NCBI RefSeq assembly: GCF_028502605.1
Contig: NC_079235.1
Span: 992,001 to 1,056,000, forward strand
Length of the DNA stretch: 64,000 bases
DNA from: Trichoderma breve
Lineage: Eukaryota; Ascomycota; Sordariomycetes; Hypocreales; Hypocreaceae
Direction of reading: 5' to 3'
Of the stretch, positions 45,001-54,583 are shown in pieces; within the stretch, counting starts at the first letter, position 1, and each line of letters opens with the position of its first letter. The notes under the pieces were generated by a model. It saw nothing but the letters and a program-made list of their open reading frames with translations, made no database searches and had not been told where the DNA came from. The translations under genes and the position numbers were made by a program.

Positions 45001-48000
45001 TCAGGCTCTTTTGTTCTCACCAACTTGGGCGAAATTTTTTGTCTTTCGTTTTTTTTCTAGAGGCTGCCGTAAGATTGGAAATTGAAAGGCTAGGTCTTGT
45101 GCGATTACAACATAACCATGCAGCGGGATGCACATGTCAAAAGACTTGGCGATTATTCACCGTGTAAATGAAAATGAATGTTGGATGCTGCCACACACCG
45201 AGAGGGCGCGGAATCTCTCCGCTCTGCCTCGCTCCATCTAGTGCTCTAGTGTATGTCAACTCCATGCAAGTAATGTAATGCTCCGTAGCTACAGCATGTA
45301 AGTTGGTAAGCTCGTCCAAATAGATTAACACGATGCGACGCTGGCGTTGGGGCTCTCCATCTAGGTAAGCACCAGAACTGTCAAGCTATTCTGTGCAACA
45401 CCAGGCTGGGGCCGATCATTGCCATGTTGCAATCCGAAGATATTCGGACGTCCAGAAACCCGCAGGCAGCGGTGGACATGGACCCGTCGGCCGCTTCAAC
45501 AGTGGGCATGTCAAGTCGATAAAGTCCGATGTTTTCATGCGCTGCTAAAGCCAAGCACGTCCCCTCCCTTACATGCGGCGGCGATCATGAGCGGCCGGTG
45601 GCTTCCTGGTGGGAGAGAGGCGGTAGCTCCCGAGAACTGAGACACGCGCGACGCTGGTCTGGTCGGCTTGAGGGTTAGCGCAGACATGTCTCAACTACTA
45701 CTCATACAAGTAGGTAGTATGATATGGATGCTGTGGTAGCAGCGATATACGATTACAGGTAAATGTCTTTGATATACGAAGGGCAAGGTTACATGTGTGT
45801 TTCTTTCTATGGCACTGATAACCAGCCAGGTGATGCAGGTTATACCACCAGACCCCTGGCAAGCGGTCATCCCATTTGGAGGGGGAAAAAATACAGCGGG
45901 TGAAAGAGGATACTCGCAAGAACACATACTGTGAGACAAACGGCAGCGCAAAGCCAAAGCAGTCTAGATTTCGGGGTCCATTCTACGAAATCGCCGAACA
46001 TCAAAAAGTCTCCTTTTGCTAGCCCCTTCAAGAGAGTCGACCCCCCCGGCGCGGATCCGCTCTCGACGATCCGTCTCCGTCGAATCTAGGAGCTATCGTG
46101 CTATCATAAAAAATAGAAAGGTAGCGAACGAATTGGGAAAGGAGAGCGTGGACGGTCGACTAAGCTAAAATGCTAGGCAGACAATGAAAAAGGGTACTTG
46201 CGAGAATGCAATTTACACTACGTGCCCTTCTGAAGCCGTCGTGAGTGTTGATGCAGTGCGTGAGATGAATCTGGTGGTGAGCTGGGGGTGAGGTAGTAGA
46301 CGTCCTGTTCTTTCAGGGCGCCAGCATGTAAGGATAGCATCGAGTGACATTTCGAATTCGTTTACCAACGAATCACATAAGAGGGCTACCGCTCAGTAGG
46401 CGTCTTTGCTGCCTCCATTTCAGCCTCAAAGCGGTGGACAAGGGGCCCTTGGGGATGAACAGCGAGCAACCAACACACGGTAGCAGTATACACCAAACAG
46501 AGCAACTATCTCTGTCAATAGATTCGGTCCATGTCCACCAAAGTTTTCAGGACGTTTTTACCCCTCAGTTATCCCAGCCTGGCTTGATGGAGACGATGGA
46601 CACTCATTGTTGTCTCGGCTCACGGCGTGACCTAGGTTTGTTGTGATAGACGATACAACCGAGTGATGTTAGCATTGAGGAGTACGGAGCCCCTTTGCTC
46701 TCTCTGCTTTCACTTACTCACGCTAACCAACAACATCTATTCTACTACTAGTTTTAATGAAGTTAAGTCTCTAGGCATCCATCAAACAAGTAGTCTTCTT
46801 TACGCGAAAATGTAGTGTAGGCCAAGAGTGCGTGTAAGTCCCGTCCTTACCCTGGAGAAAAAGCCACAAATTCCATGCTACTCTCAATACTCTATCAAAA
46901 TTCTCCCTCTTTTTTTCTTAGTCTCCTTACTCCCTTTCTTGCTTTTTCCCCCATGAGCCCGGTTCATTCACCTGCAGCAACTTGGCGAGTCATTCCGAAT
47001 GTGACAGATAGCCCTTCCCTTGGACATGCCCCCGACACACTACGAGTACGAACATCTACCGTACACTAACCAACCCAACGCCGCCTCTCACCTTCAGCTT
47101 CGCAGTCTATCACCAGAGCTGAGCCTCAAAAAGCCGTCTAAAATATATTAAACGACTCCATCTCACCGGCAGCGCATAAACAACGTCCAGTTCAGCTCAT
47201 TTTCTCGCCATGACTCTCCTCCCTTCTGCCAAGTGTGGAAAGCCTTGTCCCGATAGCCATCCCCCACGCAGCATTCACACACACGACTCCATACATGCAG
47301 CCCCCAGGGCTGAGATTTGTCTGTTCGTATCTCAGTAGAAGCCTGTTCCTTGACCAAGCACTTCTTTTGATTCGTTTCGTCCACACCCTCCCCTGTCGTA
47401 CAAATGACATTCCATCCGCAGGCTAAGCCGAGGAGAGGCAGAATCCCCACCCGCAGGGTTCTGGTGGCAGCTGAACAGCTAGGTTGGAATTACTAGTGGT
47501 GCTGGGACGGAGCAGTAATCTATCTGTGCTTTCTTGGTGCTTTTGGTACAGTATTACGAGCCTTGGAGTACTACCTGTAGCAGTACAACACGGTGAGCGG
47601 AGATGGAGGAGAGCCTCTGACAGAGCGAGTAGAGAGAGGAGTGGAAGATGCCCAGCATAATACGGAGCAAGTGGAGGTGATGCTTTAATTTGCTGTGCGG
47701 GCCGGACCGCGCAAATGTCGCCTTTGTTCAGGATTTTGGCATGCTCACTTTTCCATGCCGGTAGCAGAAATCCCATACTCACCGTTTTCCTCTCCACAGC
47801 GCTTTGGCCGTTGTGGTAAGTTGATGCTTCTGTCTGCTAGTAGACAGATGAGCTAGCCAATACACACACTCGCCCAAGACGAGTGTTGTGCTGCTATGTA
47901 GATGCAATGAGCTATGTGGATATTGTATCCGTTCCCATTTCCCGATGGTGGAATAGCAATTTATCGTTCATAGTTGTGAATGCTGGATGATGCCTCCTCG

Positions 48001-48960
48001 TTCGCAAATACTAGTCGATTGCGACAGAGTAATTCAACCGCATCTATCTGTTATTGATGCGAGAGCAGGCTGAGGACAGCGTGAATGGAGCACAACAAGA
48101 GCTGCAGCCCTTCATTTGCATCAGGTTTACTGCCTTGCATACGTACTTGTAATTTGAGCCTCTTTGGCGCGCGCGACAGTGAAGCCTTAATCTTACTCCC
48201 TCGTCTCTACTCCCTTAAGTTAGTATCCTCACCAGCCGCACCCACCATCCATCATCACATCCACATTAAGCTCATAATAGAGGAAAGTGAAAAAAGAAAA
48301 GGCCAAGATAAGAAGAAGAAGCGGCAAACATGATTGATCTCGGCAATGCACCCCGTACAGTAGCACACCATCTTCATCTAGCAGCTTTCATGCATTTTAG
48401 CCGCCCGTCTGCTTAGAAACGAAAAAACAATACAACCATTGTTTCTATTTCCGGCAATCTTCGCCCGGCCTCTCATTGGCCCGGCACTTCGCCCAAGCGC
48501 CGTGCCCAGGAAACATTATGTGACCCCGGATTTTACTCACACACAATCCAGCCAATCCCGTCTCGCGATTCCCTAGATTTGTGCCCTCTGGATAGGCGAG
48601 ATGGTGGACGGGACAGAGAGATGGGCGCGCCTAAACAAAAAAGTTGCATCTGGGCTGCATCTCGGGCCTCGAAACGATACGCGCCCATTGGCTGGACTTC
48701 GCGTCCGTGAGGGCATCGGAGATTGTCCAAGCGCCTGGACATGACGCTGCTGAAAAGCTACGAGTACATTTACACTGCGTTTCCCGCTGTATTTCGTGGA
48801 TATTTTGTTTTGTGGCAAACAGGTCGTGTCCAAACAATTTGGTTTTCCTTTTCCTTTCCTTTTCCTTTTCAGGGTTCTATTTCGTCTTTTTTCCCTTTTC
48901 CTTCCCTTGTGTTGTTGATCTTCCTTCGGCATTCGTCACCGGTTTGACTTGATTCGCCAA
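42039..48960. other. 6.9 kb gene desert with recurrent TACGAGTAC motif
   Basis: Both strands were read; no frame longer than about 140 codons occurs, and none has protein-like composition or splice-linked continuity. Low-complexity elements include a GGA/GAA purine tract at 43701-43727, CTACAG/CTACTAC triplets around 43840-43860 and a TTTTCC pyrimidine tract at 48844-48870 ahead of the membrane protein gene. The 9-mer TACGAGTAC occurs six times on the plus strand. Extended promoter or non-coding transcript is possible. Confidence 0.55.
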
Positions 48961-49693
48961 ATGATACCCCCATCCACCAGCCCCAAGATGTCTTCTAGTC
49001 TGAAAAACGAGCTCTCTTCTTCCGAGTTTGAAGTCGAGGCCCAATCTCTCCAGCTGCAGGCCCAGCGTCAATCCAACACTCGCCTGATCAACGTCGTCCA
49101 CGGCGGACGGATTGCTCTCACTATCCTGGCCCTGGCGGCTGGCATCACCGTCTTAGGTGTTTCGGCCAACAGCCTGATGGTCTACCACCAGACATATCTC
49201 CCGTCTGATTTCTATCTTCCTCTATGGCCTTCTCAATTTGATCTGCGCCCTACCGCGGCGTTGGTTGCTGGAGGAGTCGTTGTTACCGTGACCAATATCG
49301 TGTCTCTCCTCTTTAGCAAGATTCAAGCTGTAAGTATTTATTGTCAATCTTCTTTGTTATACTTGTCTAACGTGTTTGGCAATGCAGCTACGAAGCCTTA
49401 CTGGCCCTCACGCCATCGCCAGCCTCGCCGCTCCCGCAGCAGCCTTCATTGCCTCCCTCGTTGCCATGTCTCTCTTTTACGCCGCCAATGCTTCTTCCAC
49501 AGTGGACAACCTCCAGAGCTGGACATGCCGCTGGAACGATGTCCCCATGACCATGCAGCCGCACTTTGGCACTCTCTGCAAGCAGAACCAGGCTGGCGTG
49601 GTGCTTTCTGTGCTGCTTGTTCCCCTGGAAGCGGCCATTCTTGCCGTTGCGGGCTACCAGGCTGTTTTGGAACGACAGTCTACCAAGGCGTAA
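48961..49693 (+). CDS. four-helix membrane protein (MARVEL-like layout)
   Basis: Two exons (48961-49329 and 49388-49693, 58-base phase-0 intron) encode 224 residues. Four hydrophobic segments are visible: RIALTILALAAGITVLGVSA, AALVAGGVVVTVTNIVSLLF, ASLAAPAAAFIASLVAMSLF and VVLSVLLVPLEAAILAVAGY. The loop between helices 3 and 4 is long and holds two cysteines (WTCRW and TLCKQ) that could form an external disulfide. This spacing resembles fungal MARVEL-like proteins, but the family is not proven. A second in-frame ATG at 48988 (MSSSLKNEL) has the better initiation context (AAG before ATG) and may be the true start. Confidence 0.8.
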
Positions 49694-50348
49694 TATCATG
49701 ATGATGGAAGAAGAAATAACGAAGAGCCAACACACATCAAAGAGATGATCAATAGAGTAGCTTCGTGCTCTCTTGCGATAGGTACGGATTGAGATGAGAT
49801 ACACGACGGAAAGTCATCGGACACTGTTCAATTTAGTAGTTACATGTAATATAATTCTCTTGTTTCAAGTGCGAGAATAGACAGCACTCATGGGGGTATC
49901 TCAAGGGCATAGCTACACCCCAATACACAAATACATATTTTGCGGAATCTGGGTGTTCTTTTTCAAATAAATTAATCCGTGGTGTACCTATTCGGGATAC
50001 TGCATCGAGGCTCCTATAAAGTCACCAGCAAACATTACGGATATGACAAGCATCTACCCGTGTTCACAGACTATGCCACAAGGTATTTACTGGTGGTTGT
50101 GCAACAATCAAGCTGTACATTTGGATGAAGCACAGAAGATGATGAGCCAAGTATGGATGTGAGACAATACATACCAGTTATTTACCACCACGGGTCAAGC
50201 AATCTCACTTCAGAGTGACGGATGCGGTGAGAGTCCCGTCACTTTATGCTGACTTTTCTCCAGCAAGAATCAAGATTTCCCACTACCGTAGAGAAACGAG
50301 GATTAAACTGCAACTCAGGAAGTTTTTCTGACATTACATCGCTGCGTC
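49694..50348. other. intergenic
   Basis: AT-rich 3' flank of the membrane protein gene and promoter of the MIF-like gene; no gene supported. Confidence 0.5.
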
Positions 50349-51464
50349 ATGGATCAACCGGTGCTATCTCCATCCTCCCTTCTCAACATCGCTAAACCAG
50401 CACTAGATGCAGCTACGACGGCTGCTTCACCCACTTCTGAGCGGAAATCCAAGCCCAAAAGCAAAATGTCCAGCTTGGAGACCGTACCAGAAAGCGACCC
50501 CCGAACTCAGTCCCAACATGCTCCATCTCCGATGGATGCTGCAAAGTCCATGTCTAGCGATAAAGAGCGTCTGTCTACGAAACGAGGCGAGTATTTCCAC
50601 GATGTACTTCATGAGCGGTCTGGCGAAAATTCAACTGCTGAAGCGGTAAGAGGAGAGGCTCTGATTTATGCCGAAATCAAGACGAATGTCAAGGCGAGTA
50701 CCCCTTCACCTACTGCAGTCATTCTGATGATTGTAACAACAGCTTTCTAACTGAGCCAGAAAAAAACACAGATTGAAAGCGAGCAACACTTTCTCACCGC
50801 ATTCTCCTACCATCTTGCTGCGAGATACAACCGTCATCCTTCCTCTACCGTCATCTCCCTGCATCATGGCCAGCGCCTCCTCTTTGGCGGCTCCATGGAT
50901 CCTGCCTACACTCTCACCATCACTGCCCTCGCCTCCGAAGTCCAGCCCGCCACCAATAAGCGCAACGCTGCTGTCCTTCAGAAGCACTTGGAAGCTGTGC
51001 TCCGTGTTCCTCCTGCTAGAGGGATGGTGCGCTTCATCCCGGTGGCAGAAGAGTGTCTCGCGTGGGGGAGCAAGACTGTCGCGGGGAGGATTTCAGAAGC
51101 TGTGGCTGGGGATGGGGATGGCGAGAGAGAAAGAAACAAGGTGCAGGAGAGGCGAAGACTTAAGGTTTGTGACATTAATCTCGCTCTCTTGTGTTGGTGA
51201 TGTAAAGATATGGGCTGTGAACTGACGATATAGACGCTCTCACTGAAGAGAACCTCGCCGGCGAACGTTACCTCTTCAAATACGCAGTCTCAAGGTCTTG
51301 CACAGCAAGCAAAAAATTCCATTGTCGACTCAAATGCCCGGGTAGAGCCTACTGATGTGGTTGGAGGAGAGGAAAGTGTTAAGGTAGTTAGGAAGAAGAA
51401 GAGCATCATTCATACGCTGTTTAGGACGTCGAGGGTTGAGGATGAGGATCCCTCTGGATCTTGA
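50349..51464 (+). CDS. MIF/tautomerase-superfamily protein with long extensions
   Basis: A three-exon model (50349-50693, 50772-51164, 51234-51464) encodes 322 residues. The central part, about residues 103-215, matches the macrophage-migration-inhibitory-factor fold. The first strand is ALIYAEIKTNVK, a helix follows (FLTAFSYHLAARYNRHPSS), then VISLHHGQRLLFGGSMDPAY, which parallels the conserved FGGS-P turn of MIF, then LTITAL and a second helix and strand (HLEAVLRVPPARGMVRFIP). In active family members Pro1 is the catalytic base after Met removal; here the domain is internal, so that chemistry cannot work unless the protein is processed. Residues 1-100 are Ser/Pro/Lys-rich, and the C-terminal 80 end in KKKSIIHTLF. 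The first intron (50694-50771) needs a GC donor (AAG then GCGAGT); the second is GT-AG. Function unknown. Confidence 0.8.
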
Positions 51465-52042
51465 GAGGGTAAATGCAGGTATAAGAAGAAAGGACTAAGA
51501 AGTGGAGCAAATCAAGCTGGATAATGAATCCCAACAGCTGAAAGTAGCAATGTGATTATATCAATGTATATGTATGTCATATTACCATTGTTTACTCCAG
51601 GAGGGGTTGTTGGTTGATGTTGCGTTGGTTTCATCCCACTTTCAGCTCACTTTGAGTTGATATAAGAAACTCAACCCCAATAATCAAACCGAATAGCTCG
51701 ATAATTCACCAATTACATTGAATGTATATATACATTTGGCAATAATTATTTTAATTGCTACATGACATGTTTTAATGTTGTCTTGGATCGCGTGCCAGGC
51801 GCGTTCTCCGTCCATCTAAGTGGCTGACTAACCTAGACTCGCGACCAAACTTCCTACACCGTCCAAGTCAATTCAACCTTCAACATCAACCACATCCTCA
51901 ACTTCTAACAAAACTGCATGGGCTTTTGCTACAAAACCAAGCTCAATTTCATATTTGGCATAGCCGTCACTTTTACAATTAATTCCCTCTTTTTTCTTCT
52001 TCTTCTCAGTTTCAGCATCGTCCTTCTTTTCTCTCTCCGGCC
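51465..52042. other. intergenic, mgs1 promoter
   Basis: AT-rich near 51720-51770, then a CT-rich leader (TTCTTCTTCTTCTC near 51997-52010) directly before the ATPase gene. No gene supported. Confidence 0.5.
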
Positions 52043-53740
52043 ATGGCAGTCGCCTGCCCCATATGCAACAAGCCCGTCAAATCAACAGACATCAACGACC
52101 ATCTCGATTCCGGCTGCACCAGCTTCATCTTCGACAGCTCCTCGACTCCTCCTCTAGCAACCGCAGCAACCCCTCAGAATGGCGCATCGACCGCCCCTCC
52201 ACAATCACAGCCCCCGAAGCGCACTGCTTCGAGTTTCTTCTCAACCCCCACACCGAAACGGCAGATAACCGATCTCAAATCCCAGGCGCCACTGTCCGGT
52301 ATGGTGTTTCCGCCGCTGGCCGGCAAGAAGAGGTCACATGGGGATGGGCCTGGGGAGGGACAGCCGCAGGAAGACAAGCATATGGAGGACAGGCAGATGG
52401 AAGATGTGGCGGCGGTCAACGGCCACCATGGCGCAGACGAAGACGGACGGGTAATGAAAAAGACAAAGACGTCTCGCGCGGCTCCGCTGGCCGAGAGAAT
52501 GCGGCCCAAGACGCTGGACGAAGTGTGCGGCCAGGATCTGGTCGGGCCTGAGGGCGTCCTACGATCCCTCATCGAGTCGAACCGCGTGCCGTCCATGATC
52601 CTCTGGGGAGCGTCTGGCACGGGCAAAACCACCATCGCTAGGTGTATCGCCCACATGGTCGGCAGCCGCTTCATCGAGCTCAATGCCACCAGCTCAGGCG
52701 TGCAGGAGTGCAAAAAGCTCTTCCTGGAAGCCGCCAACGAACTGCAGCTGACGGGTCGCAAGACAATCATCTTCTGCGACGAAATCCACCGCTTCAACAA
52801 GGCCCAGCAGGACATTTTCCTGCGCCCCGTCGAAGCTGGCACCATCACCCTGATTGGCGCCACTACCGAGAACCCGTCGTTTAAAGTCGCCAATGCGCTG
52901 CTGTCGCGATGCCGCACATTTACGCTGCAGTCACTCAGCACTGAGGACGTCGTGGCCATCCTGAGGAGGGCTCGTCAGGCTGAGGAGTCTGTCTACCCCC
53001 CTTCGCCTCTTATTGACGATGAGATGATGGGCTACCTGGCACGCTTTAGTGACGGAGACGCCCGCACAGCACTCAATCTTCTCGAATTGGCTCTATCTCT
53101 CACCCTCCGTGATGGCATGACCAAGGAGGTTATGAAGCAGTCCCTCACCAAGACTCTCGTCTACGACCGCGCTGGCGACCAGCATTACGATACCATATCC
53201 GCCTTCCACAAGTCAGTTCGAGGGAACGACCCAGATGCTGCGTTGTACTACCTCGCCCGCATGCTCCAATCTGGCGAGGACCCTCTCTTCATCGCTCGCC
53301 GCATGGTTGTCATCGCCTCTGAGGATGTCGGCCTGGCAGACAACACCCTGCTGACCCTCGCCACGTCCACATACACGGCAACGCAGCAGATTGGATTACC
53401 CGAGGCCCGCATCCCCCTCGCGCACTGCGCTGTTGCTCTCTGCCTCGCACCCAAGAGCACACGCGCATACCGCGGGCTTAACAATGCCTTTGCGGCCCTT
53501 CGCGAGCCCGGCGTGGCCAGCTTACCTGTGCCGCTGCACCTAAGAAATGCTCCAACGAGGTTGATGCGAGATCTGGGCTGTGGAGCAGAGTACAAGTATC
53601 CGCCTAATTACAAGGACGGCAAAGTCAAGCAAAAGTATCTTCCGGAAGAGCTCACTGGCCGCAGGTTTCTGGAGGGGAGAGATTTGGGGACAGAAGTCGA
53701 TCCTGATTATGAAGAGGCAGAGGAAAGCATGATTCTATGA
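52043..53740 (+). CDS. mgs1: Mgs1/WRNIP1 AAA+ ATPase
   Basis: Intronless, 565 residues. The N-terminus carries a Rad18-type ubiquitin-binding zinc finger (UBZ4): CPICNK at Cys5/Cys8, with His20 and Cys25 in INDHLDSGC. A disordered linker to residue 145 includes a basic KKTKTSRAA stretch. The AAA+ core begins at LAERMRPKTLDEVCGQ. Walker A is GASGTGKTT, Walker B is IIFCDEIHRFNKAQQD, sensor 1 is GATTENPSF and the arginine finger region is LLSRCRTF. The C-terminal clamp-loader-like domain includes GDARTALNLLELAL and RRMVVIASEDVGLAD. Mgs1/WRNIP1 (bacterial RarA) acts at stalled replication forks in the nucleus, binding ubiquitinated PCNA and modulating polymerase delta. Length and motif order match the family. 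Confidence 0.97.
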   Translation: MAVACPICNKPVKSTDINDHLDSGCTSFIFDSSSTPPLATAATPQNGASTAPPQSQPPKRTASSFFSTPTPKRQITDLKSQAPLSGMVFPPLAGKKRSHGDGPGEGQPQEDKHMEDRQMEDVAAVNGHHGADEDGRVMKKTKTSRAAPLAERMRPKTLDEVCGQDLVGPEGVLRSLIESNRVPSMILWGASGTGKTTIARCIAHMVGSRFIELNATSSGVQECKKLFLEAANELQLTGRKTIIFCDEIHRFNKAQQDIFLRPVEAGTITLIGATTENPSFKVANALLSRCRTFTLQSLSTEDVVAILRRARQAEESVYPPSPLIDDEMMGYLARFSDGDARTALNLLELALSLTLRDGMTKEVMKQSLTKTLVYDRAGDQHYDTISAFHKSVRGNDPDAALYYLARMLQSGEDPLFIARRMVVIASEDVGLADNTLLTLATSTYTATQQIGLPEARIPLAHCAVALCLAPKSTRAYRGLNNAFAALREPGVASLPVPLHLRNAPTRLMRDLGCGAEYKYPPNYKDGKVKQKYLPEELTGRRFLEGRDLGTEVDPDYEEAEESMIL

Positions 53741-54583
53741 TATATCCCATCGCATTGGAAAAGACTGAAAATTGGAGAGAAAAGGAAAACAAAAGGGATT
53801 TGGATAACAACGGGGTTCGAGTTTTTGAGTCGGAAAACTTGGGTTCGTTGGATTGTATTTCTACGGCAGAACGAGACGATGACCAATTTGGGGTGGTTGG
53901 ATACTATTTTGTGTATACCACAGGTCTTTCTCCATGAAAGGGGTTTTTTTTTGTACATGATACCACCGATGACGGCATGCATGGATAGACAACGTTGTTA
54001 ATTACTGGGGGTAAAAGGGAGGATATATGGCATCATGATAGGATATTTACAAGCAATGCATATATATATACATATACGCATATACAAATTCACACATCAT
54101 CACAAAAACTGAATCTCGGGGCTTCCTTTGACAATATGCTACTTCACATAGTATGTACATGTATGTATGTATATTTGGTTGTTTATGTTTCAATATGCAA
54201 AAATGGGTATATAAAGTACAAGTACAGATAGATATATGGGGAGGCAAAAGCGAAGCAGTAATGCTACAAGTTATGTAAGATTGAGGGTATGATGCCAATG
54301 TTTCATGATCATGTTTTCATATCGAGATGCCCTTTGATATGCCGTGTGATTCGGAAACGAAGAGAACGGTAGAGAAAAACAGAAAACGCCCATGCTGAAT
54401 GTTGTGGAAATCATATGCTGTGCGTGAAAATGTGATGGATGGTGTGAATGGTTTCCTTCTCGTTCTTGGGTGATGCCATTGTGTTGTGTGGCTTTGAATT
54501 TAAGAAGCTGATGAGAGAAAGGAGAGGAATATGACGAGGAAGAGTGAGACTGTGCGAAATGATGAGAGAGGGTATTCAGGCGA
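53741..54583. other. tail-to-tail intergenic with AT-rich microsatellite-like sequence
   Basis: Converging 3' flanks of mgs1 and the lipase-like gene. TA/CATA dinucleotide-like runs occur at about 54059-54085 and GTATGTA runs at about 54150-54172. No gene supported. Confidence 0.5.

Noticed and set aside
46344..46646. 100-residue plus-strand frame in the gene desert
   Set aside because: No family motif, no splice partner and no codon bias like that of real neighbours.
50646..50771. Alternative GT-AG intron in the MIF-like gene using the GTAAGA donor
   Set aside because: It keeps frame but removes the first MIF strand (ALIYAEIKTNV); kept only as a possible alternative splice.
52174..52959. 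261-residue antisense frame opposite mgs1
   Set aside because: Mirror of the AAA+ gene; the sense strand has all family motifs.
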